Shown here: positions 26,101 through 37,039 of the stretch, piece by piece
Position numbering within the stretch: the stretch's first letter is position 1
How the letters are laid out: every line of letters starts with the position of its first letter
Source: Fasciola hepatica
Lineage: Eukaryota; Platyhelminthes; Trematoda; Plagiorchiida; Fasciolidae
NCBI GenBank assembly: GCA_948099385.1
Contig: CANUEZ040000163.1
Location: 7,721,001 to 7,785,000 of the forward strand
Length of the DNA stretch: 64,000 nt
Direction of reading: 5' to 3'
Notes under the pieces: model-generated
What the model was told of the DNA's origin: nothing
The model's database searches: none
The model's input: only the letters and a program-made list of their open reading frames with translations
Program-made: the position numbers and the translations under genes

Positions 26101-28028
26101 AAAGGTATGCTTTTGTTTGCATTTTCAGCATAGATCTTCACCAGAATCAAGCAGACTATAATAATCATCACCCTCCAACCTTAGCATCAGCTACCAGCAA
26201 TGGGACACATGACATCATGTAATCCCACAATCTTAGTTTCGAGTATGGCTGCATCACTTTTGACAATATCTATGAATTTGATCTTATTGAAACAATAACC
26301 ACTGGGCTGCGCTGTGAACGGAATCATATCAGCCCACTGCATTCGATTATCAGAAGACTATTGGCATTTATACGATAGATGGTTAAGAGCGACATGCTTA
26401 CTTTCGAGCAAAAAGACTGACAAATCTGGTGTGAAATGAATAAAATATACAACTGTGAGCGGCAAAGTTATTGAAGAGTGAGGGAAGAAACATCACCCAC
26501 ATTTGAAATGTAACTTCGTTTAATTCTTGTCCTTTTTGACTAGTACACGCCCGAAATAGGTCAAATAACGATTTGTTGGTGTTCATTTTCGCAAAAATAT
26601 TTTGCAATTCATATCTAATGGATGAGTGAGAACGACGTAGCGATAAGTCAGGTTGTGATGAAAGCTCTGAATCGTGTAATATCCTGTAGGCTAGGGCTAC
26701 ACAAGATTCAGTTTAATGGGTGACAAAATCAGTTAAAAGAAAATCTCAGGTGGGAGTAAGAAACGGCTAGTAACTGCCAGTCTGCCAGTTGGAAGGGGAG
26801 GGGAGTTCTGTAGTTTTGTTTCAAAAGGCCGAACAAAATTACCGGTGATCAATACAGCGCGATCAGAAGAGCATATTGGAGGAAAACGTTGGATACAACT
26901 GGCACTGACGTACAGAACTGCCTAGGTTTTCTCATTTTGAAGATAGGTATCATTGTTTACCGGCACGGTGCTGGAAATGAGAAGTCTACCCTAAATTACC
27001 CTATGGGCAAACACCCAGACACTTGATGAAACTATCGTTGGGTAAGGATTTGAATGCATTGTAGCAGCGTCTGTGGAAAATTTGAGCAATTAGAACTGAA
27101 GAAGCATTCAAATCACTGTGAAAACTCAGTTTTTGGCCTAAGTAGGAAGAGAAATATTCCTTTTATTTTGGTTTTTCGTCAAAATTACTGAAATCTGAAG
27201 AATTACAATTTTTTTGACAAATGACAACTCCATCAGCCTACTTCGTTCGTTGCCTGCAGAATAAATCGGAAGATCAGTAATATGGGTCCCACATATAGAG
27301 GAGGACAGCGCAGTACCATGGAGTACACTGGAATCGTAAACCCGTGCTGTAGTGATGTTTTGTCCGACCTTAGTTTACGAAACCGATTCTTAAACTAGTT
27401 CCATGCCAGGAATTGGTTTTTGCCAGACAGTCAAAATCTTCAAGCCTGTGAAGAAGACGGGAATGTAGCACTTAATCTAAGTTCGAAAAATAACCAAGAA
27501 ATTCGAAGAGGAAAGATCACTCGGAGGTGTTTGAAGATGAAGTGACAGAATAGTTCACGACCGTCACAGCATCAAAGGCTGATATTTTTGGGTTTAAGAT
27601 CAAACTAGAAAGGTTCTGCTGGCACATCAGCAGGCATTTGAAGATGGGAAAAACAGCTTTGTCAATGAATTAGGGTTGGTAGATTTAAGAGCACACGATG
27701 ACATACAATCCACTTACAAGGTGCAAGATGAAAAGTCATTCGACTGTTGTTCTCCAATCAGGTAATTTTGCGAACCGTTTCGGTTTCTCTCCATTTTTGG
27801 CCAACACATCCATTGAAGAATGAAACAATCCAGTATTCAAGTTATTAGGACTTCCAAAAATACCGATTATCAGTTATTAAGCCGGTTCCACCAGTCAATG
27901 TTTACTACCAAACTCTAAAGAACCAAGGTCAGTCAAGACTTTATATACATATTTTCCTTCGCAATTGTGACCTCTTCCGTCTCTTGGGGAATTTTTTCCT
28001 TTCTGCCCTCATATCGATCTTCCACCGC
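23184..28028. other. no firm gene
   Basis: AT-rich DNA. A 76-codon ATG-started frame at 25548-25778 (plus) ends with an ordinary-looking tail but has no recognisable motif. A run of ten C residues lies at 24616-24625, followed by an A-rich tract. Confidence 0.35.
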
Positions 28029-28109
28029 ACATATATATATATATGTATATATTTATACATTTATATATATATATTATATATATATATATATGTGTATACA
28101 TATATATAC
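28029..28109. repeat. imperfect AT microsatellite
   Basis: About 80 bp of nearly pure alternating A and T with a few interruptions (GTATAT, TTATAC, GTGTATAC). The tract is self-complementary and could extrude hairpins. Confidence 0.95.
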
Positions 28110-28618
28110 TCCAACATAAACTGTGAAGGAGAGAGAATAAGAAATGCGGAAATCCACTAAAAACTGTAACGATGACCTTTGAGGAAGGAAAGAGCACCCT
28201 AAAGATCATGCGTAAAATTGAGACTATTCGTATTTCTTATGTCAGAAATCATACCGAAATAGTACGCCCTAATTCATTGTATTGATTAATTCTCAATGAT
28301 GCTTGAAGGACAAAAAAATCCAACAAAGTTTTGAAGGTTTCGCAAATTATTCCATACCACTGAGACGGCATAACACATAGTCGCACTTCAAAACATCTTT
28401 CTCGAACAAGTTTTCAGTTAACCGTGCGATACTTCTAGAACCTCATCATTCGCCACACGTTCAGGTTTTATTGTCACATGAGTGAGAGCAACCACAACCG
28501 GTTTCGGATGCCTTCCGAATGCCCAAATCAGCGCAAGTGAACCTGTGGAGATGCCCAAAATTAGGCCAGGGTGTTTCGTTTTTTTTATTAAGAAAGAGAT
28601 CGGTCTTCTAGTAAACAG

Positions 28619-28667
28619 ATGGCTCGATTCCAGTTATTATACATAAAAAATCCTAAGGTAAATCGAG
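28619..28667 (+). CDS. candidate short exon with ATG
   Basis: An acceptor (TCTAGTAAACAG) is followed directly by an ATG and a 49 nt open segment that ends at a near-perfect donor (CGAG/GTAAGT). It reads MARFQLLYIKNPKVNR and leaves in phase 1. That phase matches the 54 nt candidate exon at 31272, so both could belong to one plus-strand gene with the Penelope-like element lying antisense in the intron. Confidence 0.35.
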
Positions 28668-29419
28668 GTAAGTACACGATAGAATACAGATAACCTTTTA
28701 AACCATAGCTTTTTTAAGTTACATAGTGATTCGGCCTAAATGTGGGCAAAAAAGCGTTGCACATTGCAAATTGAGCGATCCATTCTACACCACGAACTAT
28801 GAATGTTGTTTGCCAGTTAGCAGAAGCAGTCCGTCCAAGTGAGAAAAACAGGTTGACTCATGGAAGCCCTGTCTATCATATATAAATTAATCCACGATCA
28901 TCGAACTAAGTCACTACCAGTCATATGCATTCGTGATACATTTTGTTCTCTCCTTCTTGGGCCTCAAATCTTGTTCTATGAAATTTCGTAACCATAACCA
29001 GTTAGCGAGCATCTGTATAGTTTCTGGTCTTATTGCCCGTCATGATGGGTCATTTTATTTGAGATTTTAGTCCAAACGAGTGCGTCCTTTAAATACAGCT
29101 TGCAATGCATATAATATTTTGCCCACTTCAACTTCATATTATTTCGTGACAAAAAATTATGTAATGAGTACTTGTACAAATACGTTTGAAAGGAGATGAG
29201 AAAACGTTCGATAATTTGGTTGATGTTTAGTTCTACGAATTTTTGAATATGATAAATTAGTTATTTTATGCCTGGAAAATACGCACTTTATCATATAGAA
29301 GTCCAATTTAGAGTAAGAAATGTTTATTACTAATTGACTCTCACGCCGTTTACGAATTACAAGATGGATAATCAACGAAATCATTCACCTAGACACGGAA
29401 TAAAAACCAGTCATGGGCA
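28668..29419. other. no gene seen
   Basis: AT-rich sequence between a candidate short exon and the Penelope-like relic. No feature supported. Confidence 0.4.
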
Positions 29420-30640
29420 AGGATTTATCGACAGTCAAATTGTCCTCGTCATGTGATTGGTTTATCCAGCTTACACCCCCTGGGAGACAGGACGACGAAT
29501 TCATTCGTCCTCGGTTGATTCTAGGCCGCGGAATTTGGAGTGCCTGGAACACAAAGCTTTTCGGTGGAAAAGTTGGAGGTCAGCTCCATGATTCAAATGG
29601 TCTCGGCCATCACTATGGTGTGCAACTGAACACCATTGCATTTGTTTTGAGTGTCATGAGACAGAACATTGAAAGCCGTATCTGGATTCCCCTGATGTCC
29701 GGTATTTGATTGGTGTGCTAGGATTGGGCTGTTTATCGATCCAGCCTTCCCTTGTCTTAACCAGCACTAATGGCGCTCTTTCATCCGAGTGGGAAGCTGA
29801 CATGCAGTTCGACCTACATGCAGTGCGTCACAATCACATTTGAAAGTTTACGCAACCACAGAAGAGGTCAGCACCGGCCACTTATCCTTGTTCTGAGTCT
29901 GGATCAGAGGGGTCCATAAACACAAAGAACATATGATAACAGCATTGGACGTGTTTTGAATTTCCCTCCTCAGTCGTCAGTTCAGGATTTCACTCATTGT
30001 AACAACTGTATATGGTGAACTAATAAATGGGTCTTTCTTCTATACGGCTTTTTTGATGATGTTTCTTTCAGTGAACTGACTTGGATAACTATTCTCACGT
30101 AGAATGTTTCTTATGAACATCAATTCGTTCTCTAAAGTCTCTTCAAAACACAGTTTTGTCCCTCTGAATGACAAACATTTCACCAAGCTTCGCTTCTATT
30201 GGCTACTGAAGAAACTGTTAAAATTGGGATAATGTCAACTACAAGTTTGTTTTCGGTTTACCTTTCTCTGGATCGGACAGTCTTCCGTTCTCTTAGGGGT
30301 CACATCGAGGAATGGTATTTGGTTGTTAATTTCCGTTCATTTTAAAGCGTAATACTGCATGTGTCTTAGTAAATTCTGTTAGTGTCATTTATACAAAATA
30401 TGTCAGCTGCATATTGATAGTTTTTTCCGAAACCGTTAATAGTACACTTTAGCTTAATTCCTTCTTATTTCCAGTAATACGTCAGAATGGACCTAGTGAT
30501 GATCCCATACCAACACCATCTCGTTGCCAATAATACTTTATTTTAATTGATCAATGAATACAATAAAAGGAAAGTGAGTGCATCCTTTACCACGATTGAG
30601 AATAAATCACTTTTTACGTTACTTCCGGGAAACCCCTTGT
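29420..30640 (-). mobile_element. Penelope-like retroelement relic: reverse transcriptase plus GIY-YIG endonuclease
   Basis: Read from high to low coordinates, the minus strand carries the Penelope-like domain order. Near 30530 the RT motif YYWQRDGVGMGSSLGPF matches the DGVAMGSPLGP block. Near 30400 YQYAADIFCIND occupies the YVDD position, with the first Asp replaced by Ala. At about 30330 NNQIPFLDV is followed by basic strings and KRSLVKCLSF, then ELMFIRNILRENSYPSQF, the usual tail of this RT. A GIY-YIG-type segment follows at 29767-29842: CDCDALHVGRTACQLP and then RMKERH. It continues with ILAHQSNTGHQGNPDTAFNV. Several stops and frameshifts show that it is inactive. The 5' part above 30640 is not clearly recognisable. 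Confidence 0.85.
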
Positions 30641-30989
30641 CCAGTTTAATCGAAGACTTGGAGAGTCGATGCGATGCACACGCAAATGCGGGGTTCCGTC
30701 TGCATTGGCATTGGAAGAATGTGAGACCAAAAACGTACTTTATTGCTGAGCAATTCTCATTCAAATTTCTGAAAATTGAACTATGTGAATAGCCATGAGC
30801 CATTCAGTACAAATCAGTAGACACATGAACAACAGGCCTTCTTCAAATCGGGAAGAAACGGGCTAATTCTCGCACTTTTTTGTTAGAAAAAAGGTTATAC
30901 TATTTGGCAAAATCTTGAGGTAGCACTGTTTTTAGTAGTAGATTTGTAAACTCAGGACCTCTCCTGTATTTTCCGACTCCGAATGTCCA

Positions 30990-31050
30990 CGATGTTAGCC
31001 GGAGTCGAACCGACGACCGTCCGCCGATTTGGCAGTGGCTCTAGCTGCGT
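30990..31050 (-). repeat. 5'-truncated tRNA-like (SINE head) fragment
   Basis: On the minus strand GTCGG-TTCGACT-CCGGC forms a perfect five-pair T-arm with a seven-base loop and a consensus B box. Upstream, ACTGC and GCGGA can form most of an anticodon stem. The D-arm and 5' acceptor strand are missing, so this is a truncated tRNA-derived sequence, not a functional tRNA. Confidence 0.55.
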
Positions 31051-31271
31051 GTAATTTGTTTTTAATGCAATTTAATGCTGCACTATGTACATCCTCCCGT
31101 CGCGTCTTGTCTTTGATTCACGCTAGAAAAAGTATTTATTATTGTTTCAACGGAAACGATTATCCTCACCACAAATTTCATCAGTTCCATGTGAATAAAT
31201 AAAACTAAAGATGAAATCAGAAGTTCACTACTCACCGTCAACCACCATCTATTGTTTTTTCTGTTTCACAG

Positions 31272-31325
31272 TGACCGGTAACTGGCATGCAAAAATCAAC
31301 CTAGATTCTCCGAAGGGTTTGGCAA
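31272..31325 (+). CDS. candidate 54 nt symmetric exon
   Basis: This has the best splice signals in the window. A long pyrimidine tract ending TTTCTGTTTCACAG precedes it, and a GTGAGT donor follows at 31326. The exon is 54 nt, enters and leaves in phase 1, and reads TGNWHAKINLDSPKGLA. Small symmetric exons are a known feature of several schistosome gene families, including the micro-exon genes. The peptide matches nothing I recognise. Neighbouring candidates at 28619 and 31971 have compatible phases. Confidence 0.45.
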
Positions 31326-31970
31326 GTGAGTGGAGCTACCATAAATTATTTAAAATCCAGAGGTTGAATGAACACATTTGTGCACATCCTGTGCGCTTTA
31401 CAGCGGAAGTGGAATGATGAAACTGTAGTATTTGAAATATGATTCAATTTTCACACTGATCATATCAAAATTGTCCTACAAAGCTGTGAACCTTTATGCA
31501 TATTTCCATATCGGAGTCTGAGAATTGCTGGTTTATTCTTCGTCTAAAAGCCGTTTATATTTCTTTAATACCATAGATATAAACATATCTCGTGATCCAT
31601 GACAAACTTCGTAACACGAAGAATTCACTTATCGATGAATCACTTCAGGCGCCTACACTTATCGGGGGAAGAAGCGTATCTTTGCGTTATTGCAATTGCG
31701 CTATTCATAGTCCAAACAGTTCCTTTGCGTAAAGAAGCCGAGACGTGTTCTGATATCCTCTTTGACCGGCTCCTCTTCGTATGTCCAATATGCTTTGAAC
31801 TACAACAGCAAGCAAACAGTTATAAATAAAAGACAGCCACTAATAAAACAACTTGCCCCAGTATTCTTGAACAAAAGTTGTCCTGGTATTTGTTGAAATT
31901 CAAACACGTGCAGCAGTAAAGTGTTTTCAAGCTTTGAACGGGACAGTCAGGAAACATCCTTTTTTCTTAG

Positions 31971-31993
31971 CCACTTGCACTTCCCATTCGTGT
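31971..31993 (+). CDS. candidate 23 nt micro-exon
   Basis: A strong acceptor (CCTTTTTTCTTAG) and a consensus donor (GTGT/GTAAGT at 31994) bracket 23 nt. Joined in phase 1 to the 31272 exon it would read TTCTSHSC. The minus strand here also carries a 75-codon frame containing GTIEELLVTATAKQLLHKVS, so strand assignment is uncertain. Confidence 0.25.
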
Positions 31994-32959
31994 GTAAGTG
32001 ATGAAACCTTGTGCAGCAGTTGTTTTGCCGTGGCTGTAACAAGTAATTCCTCTATTGTTCCAATGCCCAAGTTATCCACGGGCTCCACGTTTTTCACACC
32101 TTCGTTTTTCACACCTGTCTTTTCGCGCCATATGATCACACATTTCACACTCACTGTCGTTTACACAACAGAATGGGTTCATTAAGTAAAAACACGTCGT
32201 CAAGTTACCAGATTTTTTCACAATTTCCCACTCACTGCTATCTAGAGCTGCAAATATGTTATCCTCTACCCACAACTGCAAGTGTAGATGCCCGAAGTGA
32301 TTTATCGAAAAGTAAAATTCTACATGTTGCAAGCATTTCATAATTTGATAGATATAATCCGTGATTTAAGACCTAGGGAAGATAAACAAATAGACTTGCA
32401 CAGAGTTTTATTCAGCTGTCAAAAGATGACATCTGAGGTTTCCACGGTGCAATAGCTTGTGAATGCTAAAAGAATACTAGTCTACCCTTTACTTTTCTCA
32501 CTTGTTTTGGACTATTATAAGGATTAATTTTTATCTTCTGAATCGTTATCGAGTTTGCTAGAATTCACATACAAGCAACTGACAGGAAATCGCCTCAAAA
32601 TTGCCTTCTCCTTCGTCGGATAGAGGTAACAAAAAGCAAGAACCGTTATATGTTGCCAAATTGAAGTTAGGCACAGGTTTAGGCTTTGAACTGTTTAACT
32701 TTTGCCCCAGGTGAGTGTAATTTAAATTGTAACTAACCACTTAAATGTTGCCCCTTTCGCAGGTCGACGGTGTACAGGTAACCTCAAGGAATTATATGAA
32801 AGCCAAACATCCAGCAAACTTATTTTTTTGTTGGAAGCAGTGCGTCACCGGGGAGGTTATCCTAATTGAGAATAACATTTCAACTCAGAATGTTTTACGT
32901 AAAATCTTACAGAAGTAAGAATATTAGGCTTCATCCCGGACCAGCAAAGATTAGGGTGC

Positions 32960-33300
32960 CTTCAGAGTAGCATAGAAACACAGTGCAGCCATTGGGACAT
33001 AAATTGCAGAAGGGTCTAGCTACTTGACATTTCCGTTCGATAGCACCATGTGAAACCTGGCGTATTGTAAGAATCATATCGAAAATTTGCGTCCTGTTGC
33101 ACAAAATAACAAAGATCATCGTTCATCGTGAACGTTTTTTGGGTGTACGGTACTTGAACCGTGTCAGCTTCAAACTACCATGTGATTTTCCCCATGTTTA
33201 TAGAAGCTCAATTTATTCATCTTACTGTGAAATTAACCACTCTGCCTGCAGTACGCACTTCGTGAAGTTGCCTCGGAATGATTCCGGAGACAACGTGTAT
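32960..33300 (+). pseudogene. RTE-like LINE fragment, C-terminal part, badly decayed
   Basis: A long plus-strand frame (33027-33342) contains PCETWRIVRI at the place where RTE-like polymerases have LLYGCETWPLRVED. It is followed by GATCATCGT..CGTGAACG, resembling the WDHRVSN block, and by LNRVSFKLP, resembling LHRLRWLGH. The order and spacing fit the reverse transcriptase C-terminus also seen at 38.96-40.9 kb, here in the opposite orientation. Identity is low, so this is a fragment call only. Confidence 0.4.
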
Positions 33301-33342
33301 TCACGATTTTTATTTATATTTACAAACTATTTGGTAAATTAG

Positions 33343-36300
33343 CTGGTTGTTTTGTGAATACATTTTGCTGTGTTGAAAGCTCGGTTTTTGCACCAGAATG
33401 TTTTGATGTGTGTAATTTTTAAATTATTGCACTCCCGAATATCAGCAACACAATGAATCTCTAAAACAAATGTATTGTCTTCATTATCGGTCCTCAAACT
33501 GGGCTCTACCTGTTCGCCGTTTCAGGTCACACTGACTACAAGAATATGGTGCAGCCTCCAGTGGGTTGACTGGTAACAGCAAGTGAGTCATGCAGTTCAA
33601 GATTTACAGAACGATGAAGGGCACCCATTTATGCCCGCGACTGCGTACATCTCCAGCAGATGCATCACGTGCATCTACTTTTTATGCCTTAGTTACTACA
33701 AGCTAACAAGACAAGTTTGAAATGATAGCAATTTTGTGAGCTTATGGATGTGTGAACTACTTATGGTTCTCATTTATTTTAGATAACATGTCCGGTCAGA
33801 GAGCATGGATCTTATGATACAATGCAAATCGATCTGAAAATTGGTTAAAGCTCAATAAATTTCATCCATATTGACTTCAGCTGTCGTACATGCTACTGTG
33901 ATATGGCCATTGCGAATGACGAGTATCAAAATCCACTCCGGGTCCCCACACACTTTGTTATTTCGAAGTAGGAAGGACAGATTTCATTGGTGGCGTTTCT
34001 GGTTTCTTTCTCATGGAGGCAGCAACTGATACGGTTATTCAAATAAATCATATGAGGATAAGAATAACACTGATGGGATGAGGTGACGATGGACAAGAGA
34101 AAAAGTATCCGTGGTCTCCTTTACTTAGGACCGTTACAATATTCACTTAAGCACCCGATTATGAGTGAGACAGGAAATAAAATGCAGAAGAGACATTTTT
34201 AAATGTCGTCCTTTCGATCTACTCAACCATATGATGATTAGTGGTATCCGAATGGGGCCAGTGATTCGTGTTGTGAAATATTTTTCAACGAACTTAACCC
34301 GGGTAATTATGAATAAAGGGACAATTTTCCAGCGAAATGGTGAACGAGGGTGACATGCAGATACATTGTTACACTACTTGCATCAAAAGTCGAAGTATGG
34401 GACCAAGTGTCCTCGTTATGAAAGTCATCTTTCAGCCAAGGGATGCAATAGCTTGCGAAGAATCACCTTGTGATTCCTAAATTGGACTATCCATCCACGA
34501 ACATTAGATACGGTTGAAATAGGATTACGGTGAAGTGTTCAGTTATAGCAACTGTTGAACAAGAATACCCGTTGGGAACGGATGATCAGTTGCAAAAGCC
34601 ACGATAACTTTTGTTTTTTTCAGATAATTTCATTTTTACCAAATGCAGTACAGTGCTTTTATTATTTCAATGTCGGAAAACAGTTGTTGTGTTCCAATTC
34701 AAGCACAGATCACTGCTTTTCTCAACAATCACCAACGTGTCTACTCTCTTAAAGTTAAATAGTAGAGTGAACGAATTATTCAAAGTGATTTATTATTATT
34801 TTGCATAGACGGTAACCACCTATGCACTGGCCTTTTCCGCGAAATCGTATTGTGGATAGCTCATATAATGATAACGGCTAGTCATGTATTCCGCCACTTG
34901 GGATGACAAGTAGCCTAACAATTAGGCAACTAGTTGCGTATTCACAGAATAAGAAAAATCATTTTGCCGTCAAGCCCAAAATTTCAGTTCTGTGACCAGT
35001 TTACTGTTGTTGATTTCAACAAACGAATGATCTTCTCGTTCTAATTTGACTCATAGATAAATATACTCCAAGTAAATGCAAATCTGATCAACATAAGTGC
35101 TGCACGTAGCTAAGTCTTACTGCACAGCAAAGGATTGAATACCACTAATTGTAGGGTTTGGCCCTATTTTCAAGTGATTTATTGGAACTTTATTTTAATA
35201 CAACACTTGTCATTTATCTCTCTAATTTCTAACTGTTATGTACCGTTGACTTTGATAGTTCCTCCGCCAGAAATAGTGAATACTGCTGGAGTGAACAGCT
35301 GGGAGCACCAAGCGTACGTTGCGTTGAATATTGTTTAGTAATTTGAAGATATGTAATAATTATGAGCAAGCCGGAATGGGAGATTCAAAAGCACAGCTGG
35401 AAATAGAGTTCCCGTATTATTTTAAAGCAAAAAATCAGCTAGTGTCAGATTCACCGGCAATCCAGTATTGAAGAATGGCTCTACGTTGATTCCACCAGTG
35501 CCCTTCAGTTGTACGTTTCGGAAAACACCCTTATACTGGCAAGTGCACTCAACGACTCAGTCATTTCGATCATATCCAGGCACTAAGATTCCAAATGTAA
35601 CTGCGTGCATTCGACAGTCAATTCATGTAGGCCGTTTGAGGTCAGACTGATGGGTTTCAATCAACTAACCACGGGTCCAGAACTCCATTAAGGGATAATT
35701 TTCATTTCGTACGGTGACACCACTGATTCTACATGTTCCTAGTTGAGGCGAACTTCCACAAAGCCGGAACAAACTCCACCAACTTTTCGGCTCTCTAAAC
35801 ACACATATGCTCCCCTGTTGACATCACTTGTGCAACAGCTCAGTATGAATTGGGACATCGTCTAATCGGTAGAAATCGCAAACTTGCAACACATGGGTAG
35901 AGATAAAGTGGCCCAACAAAACATCAAGCTACGACGCTCATCTAATGAGGTGACAACCAGCAGGACTTTATTGAAAACATGCGTCACGTAGGCTTAATTG
36001 GGCATCATTTTATCGCAATGTACGAATTGCGGAAACTCAGCACCGCACTAAGTCATGAAGGCTTGATTCAGCATTGTCGTCAGTTAGCACAGCTACTGTA
36101 GCTTCGAATGTGTCCACCCACTTCATCAGGGGGTGGGGTATCTTAATTGATCTACTAATATTTGGTATTGATTTGCAGCAGTCAGTGCATCGAGTACAAA
36201 CACTCCAGCGTGAATCATATAGAAAGCTTCGCCTACATTAACAGGTAGACGGAATGTATGCTGAATTGCTGAGCAAAACAAGCAGTTGAAGAGTCGAAAG

Positions 36301-36468
36301 TCTCACTTCCGGTGGAATCAGAGAACACGCGTATATTCTCATTTTCTGGAATGCGTAAGAATGTTGAGTAAAGAATTTAGTTGGGGACATGTTTTCGTTT
36401 CGTTCGACTACAAGCAGATGACATATACGTTACCATTGAGTGTCTTTCGTTAAATAGCTTTATATCAG
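33343..36468. other. no gene seen
   Basis: AT-rich sequence with frames below about 70 codons on both strands. No repeat, RNA gene or supported exon. Confidence 0.4.
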
Positions 36469-36783
36469 CATATCTCTCAACTCTTAGTGAATAATATCAC
36501 CAAGGTGGAAAAGTCGTTGAGAAATATCAAAGAATTTATCGACAAAACCAAAAAGAATTGGTTTCTTTATTTACATTCTACAAAACCCCACCGCGAACTC
36601 ATCAAACCTAGTTTCTGTTTCTCGGCATGTTATGTGTTCTTTCATGATATAACTAACTCTGTTGAGACATGCATTTTGGATACATCATTGGAGTATGACA
36701 ATAGCCTAACGACTGGGTCAATTAGTCCAATTCACCCAATTCACATAAACACTAGCTCATATCGGACGCTTCTTTATGGCTGA
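36469..36783 (+). CDS. candidate terminal exon, unidentified protein
   Basis: An acceptor (CTTTATATCAG) precedes a 105-codon frame that runs to a stop at 36783. The first part, HISQLLVNNITKVEKSLRNI followed by KEFIDKTKKN, has the heptad-like spacing of a coiled coil. The remainder is mixed with several Cys and a Ser/Ile/Pro-rich end. There is one N-glycosylation sequon (NIT) early on. No family was recognised. Confidence 0.35.
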   Translation, partial: HISQLLVNNITKVEKSLRNIKEFIDKTKKNWFLYLHSTKPHRELIKPSFCFSACYVFFHDITNSVETCILDTSLEYDNSLTTGSISPIHPIHINTSSYRTLLYG

Positions 36784-36869
36784 TGGAGAACCATTTGGTA
36801 AGTTTGATTCCAAAAGCTGCTGAATAACTGTGTGTTTCAATAATTTTCAGCAGTTCAGGATGAGTGGTG

Positions 36870-36955
36870 GTTGTGGGATATCAGGTGCACGAACCCCCAG
36901 GGTATCCCGCTTTCAGGCACGAGCTCGCGCCAGTTGAAACTACAGGCGGATTACT
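36870..36955 (-). repeat. tRNA-derived SINE head
   Basis: Read on the minus strand, an A-box-like TAGTTTCAACTGG (36930-36942) is followed by GAGCTCGTGCC and then a B-box-like GGTTCGTGCACC (36884-36895), at normal tRNA spacing. The order resembles the tRNA-Met-like unit at 58628, and the sequence beyond the T-arm (CTCATCCTGAACTGCTGAA) resembles the one after that unit. The patch is GC-rich in an AT-rich context, as expected for a SINE head. On the plus strand the same bases form an open frame, noted under findings. Confidence 0.45.
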
Positions 36956-37039
36956 GCTCTGTATTACATAACGTTTTTAGTCCATGCCTTCCACGACACA
37001 TTCGCAGAAAACTTTTACACTCCGCTACTGATAACTGAA

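Noticed and set aside
29413..29709. A 98-codon plus-strand frame as a gene
   Set aside because: It is antisense to the C-terminal end of the Penelope-like element.
33130..33180. TTGAACCG as the T-loop of a minus-strand tRNA
   Set aside because: The surrounding arms do not fold, and the bases are better explained by the RTE-like fragment.
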